Counted from the stretch's first letter, positions 8,141-17,009 are shown. The stretch: 64,000 bases of DNA from Streptomyces sp. CB01635 (GCF_002803065.1 NZ_NNBL01000003.1:1323461-1387460), one strand, 5' to 3'. Notes: a model not told the origin generated them from the letters alone. Made by a program: numbers and translations.

Positions 8141-8945
8141 CGCGGAAGTCACCACCTTCGCCACCGTCGCTGTCGAGCCCGCGGCCGGCGACGTCGCGGA
8201 AGACGTCCTCCAAGGTCGGCCAGGGCTCCTGGGATCCGGCGTTCCCGCGCTGCTCGTGCAGGTCGCGGCGGAGTCCGTCGGGGGTACCGAGAGCGTGCAC
8301 GCGCCCGCGGTGCATGAGCGCGACCCGGTCGCAGTACTGGTCGGCCTCGTCCATGTAGTGGGTCGTGACCAGGACGGTCATGCCGGTGGCGCCGCGGACC
8401 GCGTTGATGTGGTCCCACACGCTGGTCCGGGCGATGGGGTCGAGCCCGATGGTGGGTTCGTCGAGGATCAGCAGGCGCGGGGCGCTCACCAGTGCCTGGG
8501 CGAGTTCCAGCCGGCGCACCATGCCGCCCGAGTAGGTCTTGGCCAGCCGGTCCGCGGCGTCCGTGAGGTCGACCGCGGCGAGTGCCTGGGCCACCCGACG
8601 GGCCCGTTCGCGCCGGGAGACGTCGAAGACGCGGGCGAACAGCGTCACGTTCTCCCGCCCCGTCAGGCCGGAGTCGGCGGACAGCTGTTGCGGTACGTAC
8701 CCGAGGAGCCGGCGGACCGCCATCCGCTCCGTCGCCGCGTCGTGCCCGAACACGGATACGCGGCCGCGTGGCACCGGCAGAAGTGTGGTGATGCAGCGGA
8801 TCGCGGTGGTCTTGCCGGCGCCGTTGGGTCCGAGCAGCCCGAAGACCTCGCCCGGCCCGACCGTGAGATCGAGGCCGTCCACGGCCCGGGTCTCACCGAA
8901 CGCGTATTCCAGTCCGCGGCAGCACACCGCGGGGTCCTCGCTCAT
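8100..8945 (-). CDS. ABC transporter ATP-binding protein (DrrA-like)
   Basis: ATPase subunit of the exporter, 281 aa. All nucleotide-binding motifs are visible: Walker A GPNGAGKTT, Q-loop YVPQQ, signature YSGGMVRRLELAQAL, Walker B RLLILDEPT followed by IGLDPIARTSVWD, and the switch histidine TTHYMDEAD. The C-terminal tail (PTLEDVFRDVAGRGL) is the DrrA-type regulatory extension. It overlaps the MarR gene by ATGA at 8942-8945 and the permease gene at its other end, so regulator, ATPase and permease form one operon. Confidence 0.93.
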   Translation of the reverse strand: MSEDPAVCCRGLEYAFGETRAVDGLDLTVGPGEVFGLLGPNGAGKTTAIRCITTLLPVPRGRVSVFGHDAATERMAVRRLLGYVPQQLSADSGLTGRENVTLFARVFDVSRRERARRVAQALAAVDLTDAADRLAKTYSGGMVRRLELAQALVSAPRLLILDEPTIGLDPIARTSVWDHINAVRGATGMTVLVTTHYMDEADQYCDRVALMHRGRVHALGTPDGLRRDLHEQRGNAGSQEPWPTLEDVFRDVAGRGLDSDGGEGGDFRDVRSTRRTASRLG

Positions 8946-9496
8946 GCCTGTGCACCTCCCGGTTCTCCCTGTACTCCCTGTACTGCGTGGGGCGTTTCAC
9001 CTTCTGCGCGGACGGTTTCTGCGCGGACGGTTTCTGTGCGGATGGTGGGCGTGCGGTCCTCGTGCAGGTTGTCGGCGAGCTTGCGCAGGGCCGGCAGCGC
9101 GGCGGCGAGCGCGGCCCGGTCCGCCGGGTCGAGCGCCGCCAGTTGTTCCCGCATCAATGTCCCCCGCCGGACCTGCCAGTCGCGCAACCGGGCCGCGGCG
9201 GCCGGGGTCGCGTACAGCAGCGCCGATCTGCGGTCCGAGGAATCGGTCTCGCGACACAGAAAGCCGGCCTTGACCAGCTGGTTGACGAGCGTGGAAACGG
9301 AGTTCCCGGCGAGACGCAGCTCCCGGGCGGCGGCCGACACACCGATTCCCGGCCGGTCGACCACCAGGCGCAGCAGCTCTACCTGGGCGCCGCGAAACGG
9401 GGGCGCACTCAGGCCGTGCCGGAGCCTGCGCCGGGTCAGGCGTTGCACGGCGGCGAGCGCGTCGGCGAAGGAATCTGCCAGCTCGTCCGTGGCCAT
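8942..9496 (-). CDS. MarR-family regulator of the ABC exporter
   Basis: Winged-helix repressor, 184 aa, longer than most MarR proteins because of a C-terminal tail. The core has RGAQVELLRLVVDRPGIGVS, the recognition helix region LAGNSVSTLVNQLVKAGF, the wing RETDSSDRRSALLY, and a dimerisation region. The tail contains repeated R-T/A-E-T-V residues encoded by three 15-bp DNA repeats. It is the first gene of the MarR-ATPase-permease operon and probably autorepresses at the inverted repeat just upstream (9507-9525), releasing when the exported drug binds. Confidence 0.9.
   Translation of the reverse strand: MATDELADSFADALAAVQRLTRRRLRHGLSAPPFRGAQVELLRLVVDRPGIGVSAAARELRLAGNSVSTLVNQLVKAGFLCRETDSSDRRSALLYATPAAAARLRDWQVRRGTLMREQLAALDPADRAALAAALPALRKLADNLHEDRTPTIRTETVRAETVRAEGETPHAVQGVQGEPGGAQA
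9002..9046. repeat. Three 15-bp tandem repeats inside the MarR gene
   Basis: The unit TCTGCGCGGACGGTT occurs twice exactly and a third time with a few changes. A 9-bp repeat (CTCCCTGTA) lies close by at about 8960-8982. Both fall in the variable C-terminal tail of the MarR protein and keep the frame, so they look like slippage products. Confidence 0.8.
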
Positions 9497-9506
9497 GAAA
9501 TAAGTT

Positions 9507-9525
9507 TAGCTCTGTGTACGAGCTA
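9507..9525. promoter_or_regulatory. Probable MarR operator
   Basis: TAGCTC-N7-GAGCTA is a perfect inverted repeat with 6-base arms, 11 bases upstream of the MarR start and about 60 bases upstream of the divergent aminotransferase. Size and position fit a MarR-dimer site that controls both directions. Confidence 0.55.
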
Positions 9526-9583
9526 TTCCCAGACCCCTACGGTGGGCGCACGGAGCCTTTCCCTTCTCCAGAAAGCTGAGGCC

Positions 9584-10783
9584 ATGGCCATCGATGTGAA
9601 CGCTCTCCGGGCCCACTTCCCCTCCCTGGGCCACGGGTTTGCCTTCTTCGACGGTCCGGGCGGGACGCAGACCCCGCGCCCGGTCGCCGACGCCATAGTC
9701 GCGACGCTGACGGGCCCTCTGTCCAACCGGGGGGTTGTCAGCCGCTCCGAGCTCAACGCCGAGCGTGCCGTCACGGATTTCCGCGCCGCCTACGCGGACC
9801 TGCTCAATGTGCCCGCCGACGGCGTCGTCCACGGGCGTAGTGCGACCCAGCTGGCGTATGACTTCTCCCGTCACCTGGCCAAGGGCTGGAACGCGGGCGA
9901 CGAGATCGTCCTCAGCCGCCTGGACCACGACTCCAACGTCCGCCCCTGGGTACAAGCGGCGGAGCGTGCGGGAGTGATGGTCCGCTGGATTGAAATCGAC
10001 AGCGAGACCATGGAGCTCGACTTCGATTCGTTCGAGCGGGCGCTGTCGCCCCGGACGCGACTGGTCGCGGTCACGGCGGCCTCGAACGTGCTGGGCACCA
10101 AGCCGCCCCTGCGCCGCATCGCCGACCGGGCGCACGAGGTCGGCGCCCTGGTGTACGTGGACGGGGTGCACTACGCCGCCCACCACCTGGTCGACGTGCC
10201 CGCGCTGGGCGCGGACCTCTTCGTCTGCTCCCCGTACAAATTCCTCGGACCGCACTGCGGCGTGCTCGCGGCGGCGCCCGAACTCCTCGAAACGGTCCAC
10301 CCCGACAAGCTCGCGCCTTCCCCCGACACCGTGCCGGAGCGCTTCGAGTTCGGCACCCTGCCGTACGAAATCCTGGCGGGAGCCACCGCAGCCGTGGACT
10401 TCCTCGCCGCGATCGACCCGGGCACAGGGGCCGCACGCAGGGAGCGGCTCGCCCATTCGCTGGGCTCCCTGCACGAGCACGAGCGGACGCTGCGCACGAA
10501 GCTCGAAGAGGGGCTACGTGCTCTGGGCGACGCCGTCACCCTGCACTCGAAGGCGGCCGACCGCACCCCGACCCTCCTGATGACGATCGAAGGCCGCGAC
10601 GCCCGCGAGGCCCAGGTCCATCTCGCCGCACGCGACGTCCTGGCCCCCGCCGGGTCGTTCTACGCCTACGAGACCTTCACCGCCCTGAAGCTGGAGAACC
10701 CCGCCCTTCGAGTCGGCCTGGCGCCGTACAACTCGGCCGATGACGTGGACAGGTTCCTCGACGGGCTCGCGTCTTTCCTCTGA
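9584..10783 (+). CDS. Cysteine desulfurase-like class V aminotransferase
   Basis: PLP-dependent enzyme of 399 aa, resembling the SufS-like subgroup often called cysteine desulfurase-like. It has FFDGPGGTQTPRPV at the N-terminus, LSRLDHDSNVRPWV, VTAASNVLGTKPPLR, the cofactor Asp region VYVDGVHYAAH, and the PLP lysine in SPYKFLGPHCG. ATG 9584 is used; the long in-frame upstream extension overlaps the MarR gene antisense and is not credible. It is divergent from the MarR-exporter operon and shares its control region. The true substrate (cysteine or another amino acid) cannot be told from sequence alone. Confidence 0.88.
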   Translation: MAIDVNALRAHFPSLGHGFAFFDGPGGTQTPRPVADAIVATLTGPLSNRGVVSRSELNAERAVTDFRAAYADLLNVPADGVVHGRSATQLAYDFSRHLAKGWNAGDEIVLSRLDHDSNVRPWVQAAERAGVMVRWIEIDSETMELDFDSFERALSPRTRLVAVTAASNVLGTKPPLRRIADRAHEVGALVYVDGVHYAAHHLVDVPALGADLFVCSPYKFLGPHCGVLAAAPELLETVHPDKLAPSPDTVPERFEFGTLPYEILAGATAAVDFLAAIDPGTGAARRERLAHSLGSLHEHERTLRTKLEEGLRALGDAVTLHSKAADRTPTLLMTIEGRDAREAQVHLAARDVLAPAGSFYAYETFTALKLENPALRVGLAPYNSADDVDRFLDGLASFL

Positions 10784-10981
10784 CCCGCTTTTCCTGTGTG
10801 TGGCTGGCAGGGCCTCGATCAACCGGTCATTGGCCGGGACTGAGGGCCTGCCCGGTCAGCGCTTGGGCGCGGTCTGAGACGGCTGCCCTTCAACGGCGAA
10901 CGCCTACCTCGAGCCCTTGGCCGGACCCGATGGGCAGCAGCGCTGGATGGACCAGGTCGCGTCCGTCAGCTGCGAGGACGG

Positions 10982-11638
10982 TCAGTGCTCCGGCTCGGAG
11001 GCCGTGAGCTGGAGGCCGTTCTCCCAGAGCTTGTTGAGTGTCGTGACGAGCCGCTCGAAGGGAATGCGCTGGCCCAGCACGAACACCATGTAGGCCATGC
11101 GGCTCACCATCACGGACAGAGCGTGCGCCGTGACCAGCGGATCCAGGCTCGTGTCGGCTTCGCCGTTCTCCTGCAGCGTCCGGATCAGCTTGGCGTTGCG
11201 GCGCGCGAACGCGTTGCCGCGCTCGATGCGCAGCGCCATGAACTTCTCGTCGACCTGGGCCACTTGCTCGAACAGTGCCATCAGGCGCGCGTTCTTCTTG
11301 TACGCGCGCAAGTACTCACGGTTCGACGCGTCGATGAGCTGCCGGGTGTCGGTGATCCCGGTGCGCTCGCGCAGGTGCGGGTGGAGCATCTCCTCCTGCA
11401 CCTGCGCGACGAGCGCCTGGAAGATCTCTTCCTTGCTGTTGAAATACGTGTAGAAGGACCCGGAGGCGACATGCGCCGCCTTGGAGATGTCCGTGATCCG
11501 GGCGTCCAGATATCCGTCGCGTTCGAAGACCTCTCGGGCGGCGGTGATCAGCGCGTTACGTGTCCGGACACCGCGCGGGCTGCGGGGCGTGATCGGTTGT
11601 TTCTGGCCGCCGTCTGCGGCCGGGGCCTGGGCAGCCAC
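10982..11638 (-). CDS. TetR-family regulator (probable controller of the catabolic cluster)
   Basis: One-component repressor, 218 aa. The N-terminal DNA-binding domain has TRNALITAAREVFERDGYLD, ITDISKAAHVASGSFYTYF and NSKEEIFQALV. The C-terminal ligand pocket is helical and diverse. Start is GTG 11638. It lies directly downstream of the epoxide-hydrolase-like gene on the same strand and beside a fatty-acid-type catabolic cluster. Two promoters in the cluster share an identical box layout (TTGAA-N12-TTCAA), and this TetR protein is the nearest candidate to bind them, perhaps released by an acyl-CoA. Confidence 0.9.
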   Translation of the reverse strand: MAAQAPAADGGQKQPITPRSPRGVRTRNALITAAREVFERDGYLDARITDISKAAHVASGSFYTYFNSKEEIFQALVAQVQEEMLHPHLRERTGITDTRQLIDASNREYLRAYKKNARLMALFEQVAQVDEKFMALRIERGNAFARRNAKLIRTLQENGEADTSLDPLVTAHALSVMVSRMAYMVFVLGQRIPFERLVTTLNKLWENGLQLTASEPEH

Positions 11639-11693
11639 TGGGGTCCATCCACTCTTGATCGGTCACGTACATCACCGGTAGCGGCGGATATTA

Positions 11694-12632
11694 TCAGCCG
11701 AGGGTGGAGAGGAACTCCAGCAGCGCGGCGTTCACATCCTCCGCTCGCTCCTGTTGGATCCAGTGCCCGGCGCCGTCTAGGACGACGTGTCCACGGAGGT
11801 CGGTGAGCATCCGGTCGAGGTGCGCGGGCATGAACTTCCCCACCGGGTCCTTCGACCCGGTGACGAAGAGTGACGGCTGGTTGATGAGATGGCCGTCCAG
11901 GTGCTCGGTCAGCGCCCAGTTGCGATCGAGGTTGCGGTAGTAGTTGAGGCCACCGGTGAAGCCGGTCTCCTCGAACGTCTTGACGTAGTAGGTGAGTTCC
12001 TCGTCGCCCATCCATCGCGGAGGCGGCAACTGCTCGTCGGCCTTGGCGGCCCACTTGGCCGAGTAGATCTCCCTCGTGACGAGGGTTCTGCGCACGTTCT
12101 GGCTCAGCGCCCGGTCGGCGACACCCGGCTCCTGGAACCACACGATGTAGAAGTCGTCGCCATTGCGTGAGCGCAGGATGGGCAGCGGCGGGGCCGGGGC
12201 GCGCGGCGTCGGCGGCACGCTCATCCCGGCCACCGCGCGTACCCGCTCGGGATGGAGCAACGCCATGTTCCACACCACGGAGGCGCCCCAGTCGTGCCCG
12301 ACGAAGAAGGCGTCGTCCGCGCCGACGTCGTCGAGGAGCCCGGCCAGGTCGGCGCAGAGCGTCAGGATGTCGTAGGCGTCGGCATCGTCGGGGCGTGAGC
12401 TGCCGCCGTACCCGCGCATGTCGGGAACCAGGACGCGGTACCCCGCCTCGGCGAGCGCGAAAACCTGATGCCGCCAGGAAAAGGCCAGCTCAGGAAAGCC
12501 GTGGCACAGGACCACGGGAGGCCTGCCCGGCCGTCCTTCGCCGTGTTCGAAGACGCGGAGGGTGATGCCGTTGGTCGTGACATCCCGCGCCGCGACGCGC
12601 TCCCAGTCGGTGATCGGCATATGCGTCGTCAT
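11694..12632 (-). CDS. Epoxide hydrolase-like alpha/beta hydrolase
   Basis: Soluble alpha/beta-hydrolase of 312 aa. It has the oxyanion motif HGFPE, the strand VLVPDMRGYGGSS, the nucleophile elbow VGHDWGA (aspartate nucleophile, as in epoxide hydrolases and haloalkane dehalogenases), and the catalytic histidine region DGAGHWIQQERAE. ATG 12632 has AGGAGC about ten bases upstream. It is divergent from the enoyl-CoA hydratase across a 150-bp region that holds the TTGAA-N12-TTCAA box. Role: opening an epoxide or hydrolysing a related substrate in the same degradative route. Confidence 0.9.
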   Translation of the reverse strand: MTTHMPITDWERVAARDVTTNGITLRVFEHGEGRPGRPPVVLCHGFPELAFSWRHQVFALAEAGYRVLVPDMRGYGGSSRPDDADAYDILTLCADLAGLLDDVGADDAFFVGHDWGASVVWNMALLHPERVRAVAGMSVPPTPRAPAPPLPILRSRNGDDFYIVWFQEPGVADRALSQNVRRTLVTREIYSAKWAAKADEQLPPPRWMGDEELTYYVKTFEETGFTGGLNYYRNLDRNWALTEHLDGHLINQPSLFVTGSKDPVGKFMPAHLDRMLTDLRGHVVLDGAGHWIQQERAEDVNAALLEFLSTLG

Positions 12633-12706
12633 GTGCCCAGAGCTCCTGTCGTTCGCATGCTGGCCGGCGCAAGGAACTCACGCCGGTGAGGGGCGTGTTG
12701 TAGGTG

Positions 12707-12735
12707 TTGAACTTGACGTTGGGTTCAAATATACA
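12707..12735 (+). promoter_or_regulatory. Promoter with overlapping TetR-type operator, upstream of enoyl-CoA hydratase
   Basis: TTGAAC (-35, 12707-12712), 17 bases, TATACA (-10, 12730-12735). The inverted repeat TTGAA-N12-TTCAA (12707-12728) covers the -35 and the spacer, so a bound repressor would block polymerase. The same layout occurs at 16121-16150. Confidence 0.65.
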
Positions 12736-12782
12736 TGAGGCGGGCCCCACAGGCGCGAACCGCTGAAGAGGAGACGACGACG

Positions 12783-13601
12783 GTGACCGGAAGCATCCAA
12801 GCAGCCCAGTCGACGACGGTTCTGGCCGAGCGACGAGGTTCCGTGCTCGTGCTGACGCTCAACCGCCCGGACCGTCTCAACGCCTGGACCGACGAGCTGG
12901 AGGAACGCTACTTCGCTCTGCTCGACGAGGCCGAGGTGGATCCCGGCGTGCGGGCGATCGTCCTGACCGGAGCCGGCCGCGGCTTCTGCGCGGGAGCCGA
13001 CATGGACGACTTGCAACAGGCCGGTGCGACAGTGGAGTTGATGGATGGCGCGATGCCGAAGAGGGAGCGCCCCCGGTGGTTCCCGCTGACGCTGCGCAAG
13101 CCCCTCATCGCGGCCGTCAACGGGGCCGCCGCCGGGCTCGGCCTCGTCGAGGCCCTCTACTGCGACATCCGCTTCAGTACACCCGATGCCAAGTTCACGA
13201 CGGCGTTCGCGCGCCGCGGCCTGATCGCCGAGTACGGCATCGCCTGGCTGCTGCCGCGCCTCATCGGCCAGAGCCGGGCCATGGACCTGCTGCTTTCCGG
13301 GCGGGTGGTGCGCGGTACGGAGGCGTACGAAATGGGGCTGGTCAACAGGGTCGTCGACGCGGATCGGCTCCTCGACGCCGCAGTCGAGTACGCCACCGAA
13401 CTGGCCACCTGGTCCTCACCCGCGTCGATGACCGTCATGAAGCGCCAGGTGCTCCAGGCTCTCGACACCGACTTCGTCACGGCCGCCGGCGCGGCGGACG
13501 CACTCATGCCGGAAGCCTTCCGCCGACCCGACGCCGCCGAGGGCGTCGCCAGCTATCTGGAGGGCCGCGCGCCCGCATTCCGCCCCCTCGACCCCAAGTG
13601 A
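12783..13601 (+). CDS. Enoyl-CoA hydratase/isomerase family protein
   Basis: Crotonase-fold enzyme of 272 aa that hydrates or isomerises an enoyl-CoA in beta-oxidation-like catabolism. Motifs: VLTLNRPDRLNAW, the oxyanion-hole segment GAGRGFCAGADMDDL, KPLIAAVNGAAAGLGL, ARRGLIAEYGIAWLLPRLIG, and a C-terminal helix SYLEGRAPAF. GTG 12783 with GAGGAGA about ten bases upstream is preferred over ATG 12735, which lies at the promoter's -10. It is the first gene of an apparent operon with the acyl-CoA ligase 19 bases downstream. Confidence 0.92.
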   Translation: MTGSIQAAQSTTVLAERRGSVLVLTLNRPDRLNAWTDELEERYFALLDEAEVDPGVRAIVLTGAGRGFCAGADMDDLQQAGATVELMDGAMPKRERPRWFPLTLRKPLIAAVNGAAAGLGLVEALYCDIRFSTPDAKFTTAFARRGLIAEYGIAWLLPRLIGQSRAMDLLLSGRVVRGTEAYEMGLVNRVVDADRLLDAAVEYATELATWSSPASMTVMKRQVLQALDTDFVTAAGAADALMPEAFRRPDAAEGVASYLEGRAPAFRPLDPK

Positions 13602-13620
13602 GCACGGAAGGTCGCCCCGC

Positions 13621-15162
13621 ATGGCCAACGCTGCCGCACCAGTCTGGAATCACGCCTCGTCGACACCCGACCACATCGCCCTTCGCGGGGAGGACGGCGA
13701 AGAGTGGACCTACGGCCGCCTCCGTGAGCGCGCCGCCGCCGTCGCGGGCCGCCTGGCCGAGCACGGCGTACGCCCCGGCGACCGAGTCCTGCTCGTCGCG
13801 CCTTCCGTGCCCGAGTTCGCCTTCGCCTACTACGGGATCCTCGCCGCCGGTGCGATCGCCGTCACCGCCAACACCATGGCCACACAAAGGGAGTTGGCGT
13901 TCATGGCGGGCGACGCGGACGTGTCGCTCGTCCTGGGCTGGCATGCGATCACTCCGGCACCCGAGCAGGCCGCGGACGGACTGTCCCTCCCATACTGGGA
14001 GTTGCAGCCTGGTCTCACCGAAACGGGTCCGACAGGGACCCCCTCGATCCCTGATGTGCACCCGAGCGAGGATCACGACACAGCCGCCCTCCTCTACACC
14101 TCCGGCACCACCGGACGGCCCAAGGGTGCCCAGCTCACCCACGGCAATCTCAACGCCTGCGCGGCGGTCTTCTGCGACGTGCACGCCATCACCGCCGAGG
14201 ACTGCGCCGTGACCGGCCTGCCCCTGTTCCACGTCTTCGGGCAGGCGTGCGTGCTGGCCACCACGATGCGCGCCGGCGGCAGCCTCACCCTCCTCGAACG
14301 GTTCCACCCGTCGACCATGCTGGCCATGATCCGCCGCGACCACCCCACCTTCATCGCGGGCGTACCCACCATGTGGAACGCGATCCTGCGCGCCGCCGAC
14401 GACACCGGCGCCGACTTCACCGGCCTGCGCCTCGCGTCCTCCGGCGGCGCCTCACTGCCGGTGGAGGTGATGCGCGCCTTCGAGAAGCGGTTCGGCTGCA
14501 CCATCGTCGAGGGGTACGGCCTGACGGAGACCACCGGCGCCGCGACCTGCCATCTCGCGGGCCGGCCGGCAAAGCCGGGACACGTGGGACGGGCCCTGCC
14601 GGGCTGCGCCATCTCCGTACGGGACGACGACGGTCACGAACTGCCACCCGGCCAGGTCGGCGAGGTCCACATCAAGGGCCCCGTTGTGATGAAGGGCTAC
14701 TGGAACCGACCCGATGCCACCGCCGAGACCCTGCGCGACGGGTGGCTGCGCACCGGAGACCTCGGCACCACGGACGACGACGGAGACCTGCGCATCGTCG
14801 ACCGCAAGAAGGACCTGGTCATCCGCGGTGGCTACAACGTCTACCCGCGCGAGGTCGAGGAGGTCCTGTACGAACACCCCGACATCGTCGAAGCGGCCGT
14901 CGTAGGAGTCCCCGACGAGTTCTACGGCGAAGAGGTCGCGGCCGTCATCGCGGTACGGCCCGGCGCCCGCCTCGGCGTGGCCGAACTGCGCGCATGGGCC
15001 AAGGAACGCCTCTCCGCCTACAAGGTGCCCCATCTCGTCGCCGTCGTGGACGAGTTGCCGAAGGGAGCGACCGGGAAGATCCTCAAGCGCGCGATCGATC
15101 CCGCCCTGCTGAAGGCGGACACGAGCACGGCCGACGCGCCGCGGACGATACTGCCGGACTGA
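13621..15162 (+). CDS. Long-chain/aryl acyl-CoA ligase (AMP-binding)
   Basis: ATP-dependent acyl-CoA synthetase of the ANL superfamily, 513 aa. Visible motifs: the phosphate loop TSGTTGRPKGAQ, substrate region LPLFHVFGQ, YGLTETTGA, the adenylate-binding GWLRTGDLG, the hinge RKKDLVIRGGYNVYPREVEE, and the C-terminal catalytic lysine in PKGATGKILKR. It activates a carboxylic acid, giving the CoA thioester that the hydratase upstream can use. It starts 19 bases after that gene and is surely co-transcribed with it. Confidence 0.95.
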   Translation: MANAAAPVWNHASSTPDHIALRGEDGEEWTYGRLRERAAAVAGRLAEHGVRPGDRVLLVAPSVPEFAFAYYGILAAGAIAVTANTMATQRELAFMAGDADVSLVLGWHAITPAPEQAADGLSLPYWELQPGLTETGPTGTPSIPDVHPSEDHDTAALLYTSGTTGRPKGAQLTHGNLNACAAVFCDVHAITAEDCAVTGLPLFHVFGQACVLATTMRAGGSLTLLERFHPSTMLAMIRRDHPTFIAGVPTMWNAILRAADDTGADFTGLRLASSGGASLPVEVMRAFEKRFGCTIVEGYGLTETTGAATCHLAGRPAKPGHVGRALPGCAISVRDDDGHELPPGQVGEVHIKGPVVMKGYWNRPDATAETLRDGWLRTGDLGTTDDDGDLRIVDRKKDLVIRGGYNVYPREVEEVLYEHPDIVEAAVVGVPDEFYGEEVAAVIAVRPGARLGVAELRAWAKERLSAYKVPHLVAVVDELPKGATGKILKRAIDPALLKADTSTADAPRTILPD

Positions 15163-15209
15163 GCAACCGCGCTTCCTGGAACGCCTCGAACCAGTGACGG
15201 GACACACGC

Positions 15210-16082
15210 ATGACGACGACACACGCACCTGCCTACGCCCGCCGGACCTGGCAGACGGTCGAGCCCTACCACGGCGCGGTCTATTTCTCGGCCGAGGCAC
15301 ATGCCGCCTACGCGGCTCTGGGGGTGGAGAGCGGGCCCGGATACTTCGCCTCCCGCGCGGCGGCCCTGGGCCCGGTCGCACCGGAAGTCGTGATCGCCAC
15401 CTTCTACAACTTCAACCCGAAGGCCGTACGGGCCGCGCTGCCCGCCGCCTGGCGGACCGCTTCGCCCGAGGCGTTCCTCGCCGCACGGCTGGCCGGCATC
15501 GACGGGACGCTTCGCAGGATTCTCGGGGCGGAGGTTCTCGCGTCGGAGGAGACCCGACGGGCCGCGGAGTTGTCCAGGCGCGCCGCGGAGGCCGCGCTGC
15601 CGTACCTGCACGGACGGCCCCTGTTCGCCGCGCACGCCGCGCTGCCCTGGCCCGACGAGCCGCATCTCGTGCTCTGGCATGCCCAGACGCTGCTGCGCGA
15701 ATTCCGGGGAGACGGCCACGTGACGGCGCTCCTGGACGCCGGGCTCGGCAACGTCGAGGCGCTGGTCACCCATGCAGCGGCCGGGCCCGTGGGGGCCGAG
15801 CCCCTTCGGACGACGCGCTCCTGGTCGCCGGACGAATGGGCGCAGGCGGTGGAGGGACTGCGTACGCGGGGGTGGCTCGCCAGCGGCTCTGACCTGGCCT
15901 TCACCGCGGAAGGGGAGGAGCGGCGATCGGCGGTCGAGGAGGCCACCGACCGATTGGCCGCCGCACCCTACACGGCCCTGGGACCGGACGGCTGCGCCGA
16001 GTTGCGCGACCTGGTGAGGCCCTGGAGCCAGTCCCTGGCAGCGGAGTTGATGCCGTGGGCGGCGACGCGTCTGAAGGCCTGA
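15210..16082 (+). CDS. SCO6745-family helical protein
   Basis: A 290-aa all-helical protein that matches the actinobacterial SCO6745/SalK-like family: RRTWQTVEPYHGAVYFSAEAHAAYAALG near the start is split here as RRTWQTVEPYHGAVYFS and AHAAYAALG; later come YFASRAAALGPV, FYNFNPKAVRAALPAAW and LPWPDEPHLVLWHAQTLLREF, then GDGHV. Members are said to carry a winged-helix-like fold but no enzymatic role is settled. It sits 47 bases after the ligase and before the SDR, so it probably belongs to the same pathway. Confidence 0.85.
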   Translation: MTTTHAPAYARRTWQTVEPYHGAVYFSAEAHAAYAALGVESGPGYFASRAAALGPVAPEVVIATFYNFNPKAVRAALPAAWRTASPEAFLAARLAGIDGTLRRILGAEVLASEETRRAAELSRRAAEAALPYLHGRPLFAAHAALPWPDEPHLVLWHAQTLLREFRGDGHVTALLDAGLGNVEALVTHAAAGPVGAEPLRTTRSWSPDEWAQAVEGLRTRGWLASGSDLAFTAEGEERRSAVEEATDRLAAAPYTALGPDGCAELRDLVRPWSQSLAAELMPWAATRLKA

Positions 16083-16120
16083 CGTGCGCTCCGCGCGGGT
16101 CGGGTCCAACGCGACGAGGC

Positions 16121-16150
16121 ATTGAAGGTGACACCGGATTCAATTACGGT
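16121..16150 (+). promoter_or_regulatory. Second promoter with the TTGAA-N12-TTCAA operator, upstream of SDR
   Basis: TTGAAG (-35, 16122-16127), 17 bases, TACGGT (-10, 16145-16150). The inverted repeat ATTGAA-N12-TTCAAT (16121-16144) covers the -35 and spacer exactly as at 12707. Both spacers also contain TGAC and a GG at equivalent positions, so one regulator should bind both. Confidence 0.65.
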
Positions 16151-16196
16151 GCAGGGGCCGCAGGAGAGACGGTCGAGCAACTGAACGGGAGAGTTC

Positions 16197-17009
16197 GTGC
16201 AGATCAACGGGAAAGTCGCGATCGTCACGGGAGCAGCGGGCGGCATCGGCGCCGCCATCGCGCAGCGCCTCCTCGAGCACGACGCCCAAGGCGTCCTGCT
16301 GACGGATCTCGACGCCGGCCGCCTCGACGCGACGGTCAAGCAGCTCGCCGGTTCGCACGGCGAGCGGGTCGGGGGAGTGGCGGGCAATGCAGCGTCGACG
16401 GCCGACCTGGAGCGGATCGTCGACGCGGCCGAGGAGCGGTTCGGACCGGTCGACCTGTACTTCGCCAACGCGGGTGTCGGCGGTGGCGCGGGGCTCGACG
16501 CGAGCGAGGACGAGTGGAGCCGCGCGCTCGACGTCAACGTGATGGCCCACGTGCGTGCCGCGAAACTGCTGGTGCCACGCTGGATGGAGCGCGGCGCCGG
16601 CTACTTCTTCAGTACGGCGTCGGCTGCCGGGCTGCTCACACAGATCGGCTCCGCGACGTACTCCGTCAGCAAGCACGGCGCGGTGGCCTTTGCCGAATGG
16701 CTCTCGGTGACGTACGGGGACAGCGGGGTGCGGGTGAGCTGCCTGTGCCCGCAGGGTGTCGAGACCGAACTGCTCATGGCCGGCACCCGGTCGGACGATC
16801 CGGTCGAACGCGCCGCCGCCCGCGCCGTGTTGGACTCGGGGGAGCTGCTGCGGCCGCTCGATGTCGCCGACCGCGTGATGGAGGCGGTCGGGGACGAACG
16901 GTTCCTCGTCCTTCCGCACCCGCAGGTACTCGATTTCTACCGCCACAAGGGCAGCGACTACGACCGGTGGCTCCGCGGCATGCGGCGTTATCAGGCGTCT
17001 GTGAAGTGA
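16197..17009 (+). CDS. SDR-family oxidoreductase
   Basis: Short-chain dehydrogenase/reductase of 270 aa. Cofactor motif is VTGAAGGIGAAIA; the acidic residue after beta-2 (LLTDLDAGRL) suggests NAD(H). The NAG motif appears as YFANAGVGGG; catalytic Ser is in FFSTASAAG, and the Tyr-Lys pair in ATYSVSKHGAV. It starts with GTG 16197, preceded by GGGAGAG. It has its own promoter with the shared operator. Likely role: the 3-hydroxyacyl-CoA or alcohol oxidation step after the hydratase. Confidence 0.92.
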   Translation: MQINGKVAIVTGAAGGIGAAIAQRLLEHDAQGVLLTDLDAGRLDATVKQLAGSHGERVGGVAGNAASTADLERIVDAAEERFGPVDLYFANAGVGGGAGLDASEDEWSRALDVNVMAHVRAAKLLVPRWMERGAGYFFSTASAAGLLTQIGSATYSVSKHGAVAFAEWLSVTYGDSGVRVSCLCPQGVETELLMAGTRSDDPVERAAARAVLDSGELLRPLDVADRVMEAVGDERFLVLPHPQVLDFYRHKGSDYDRWLRGMRRYQASVK

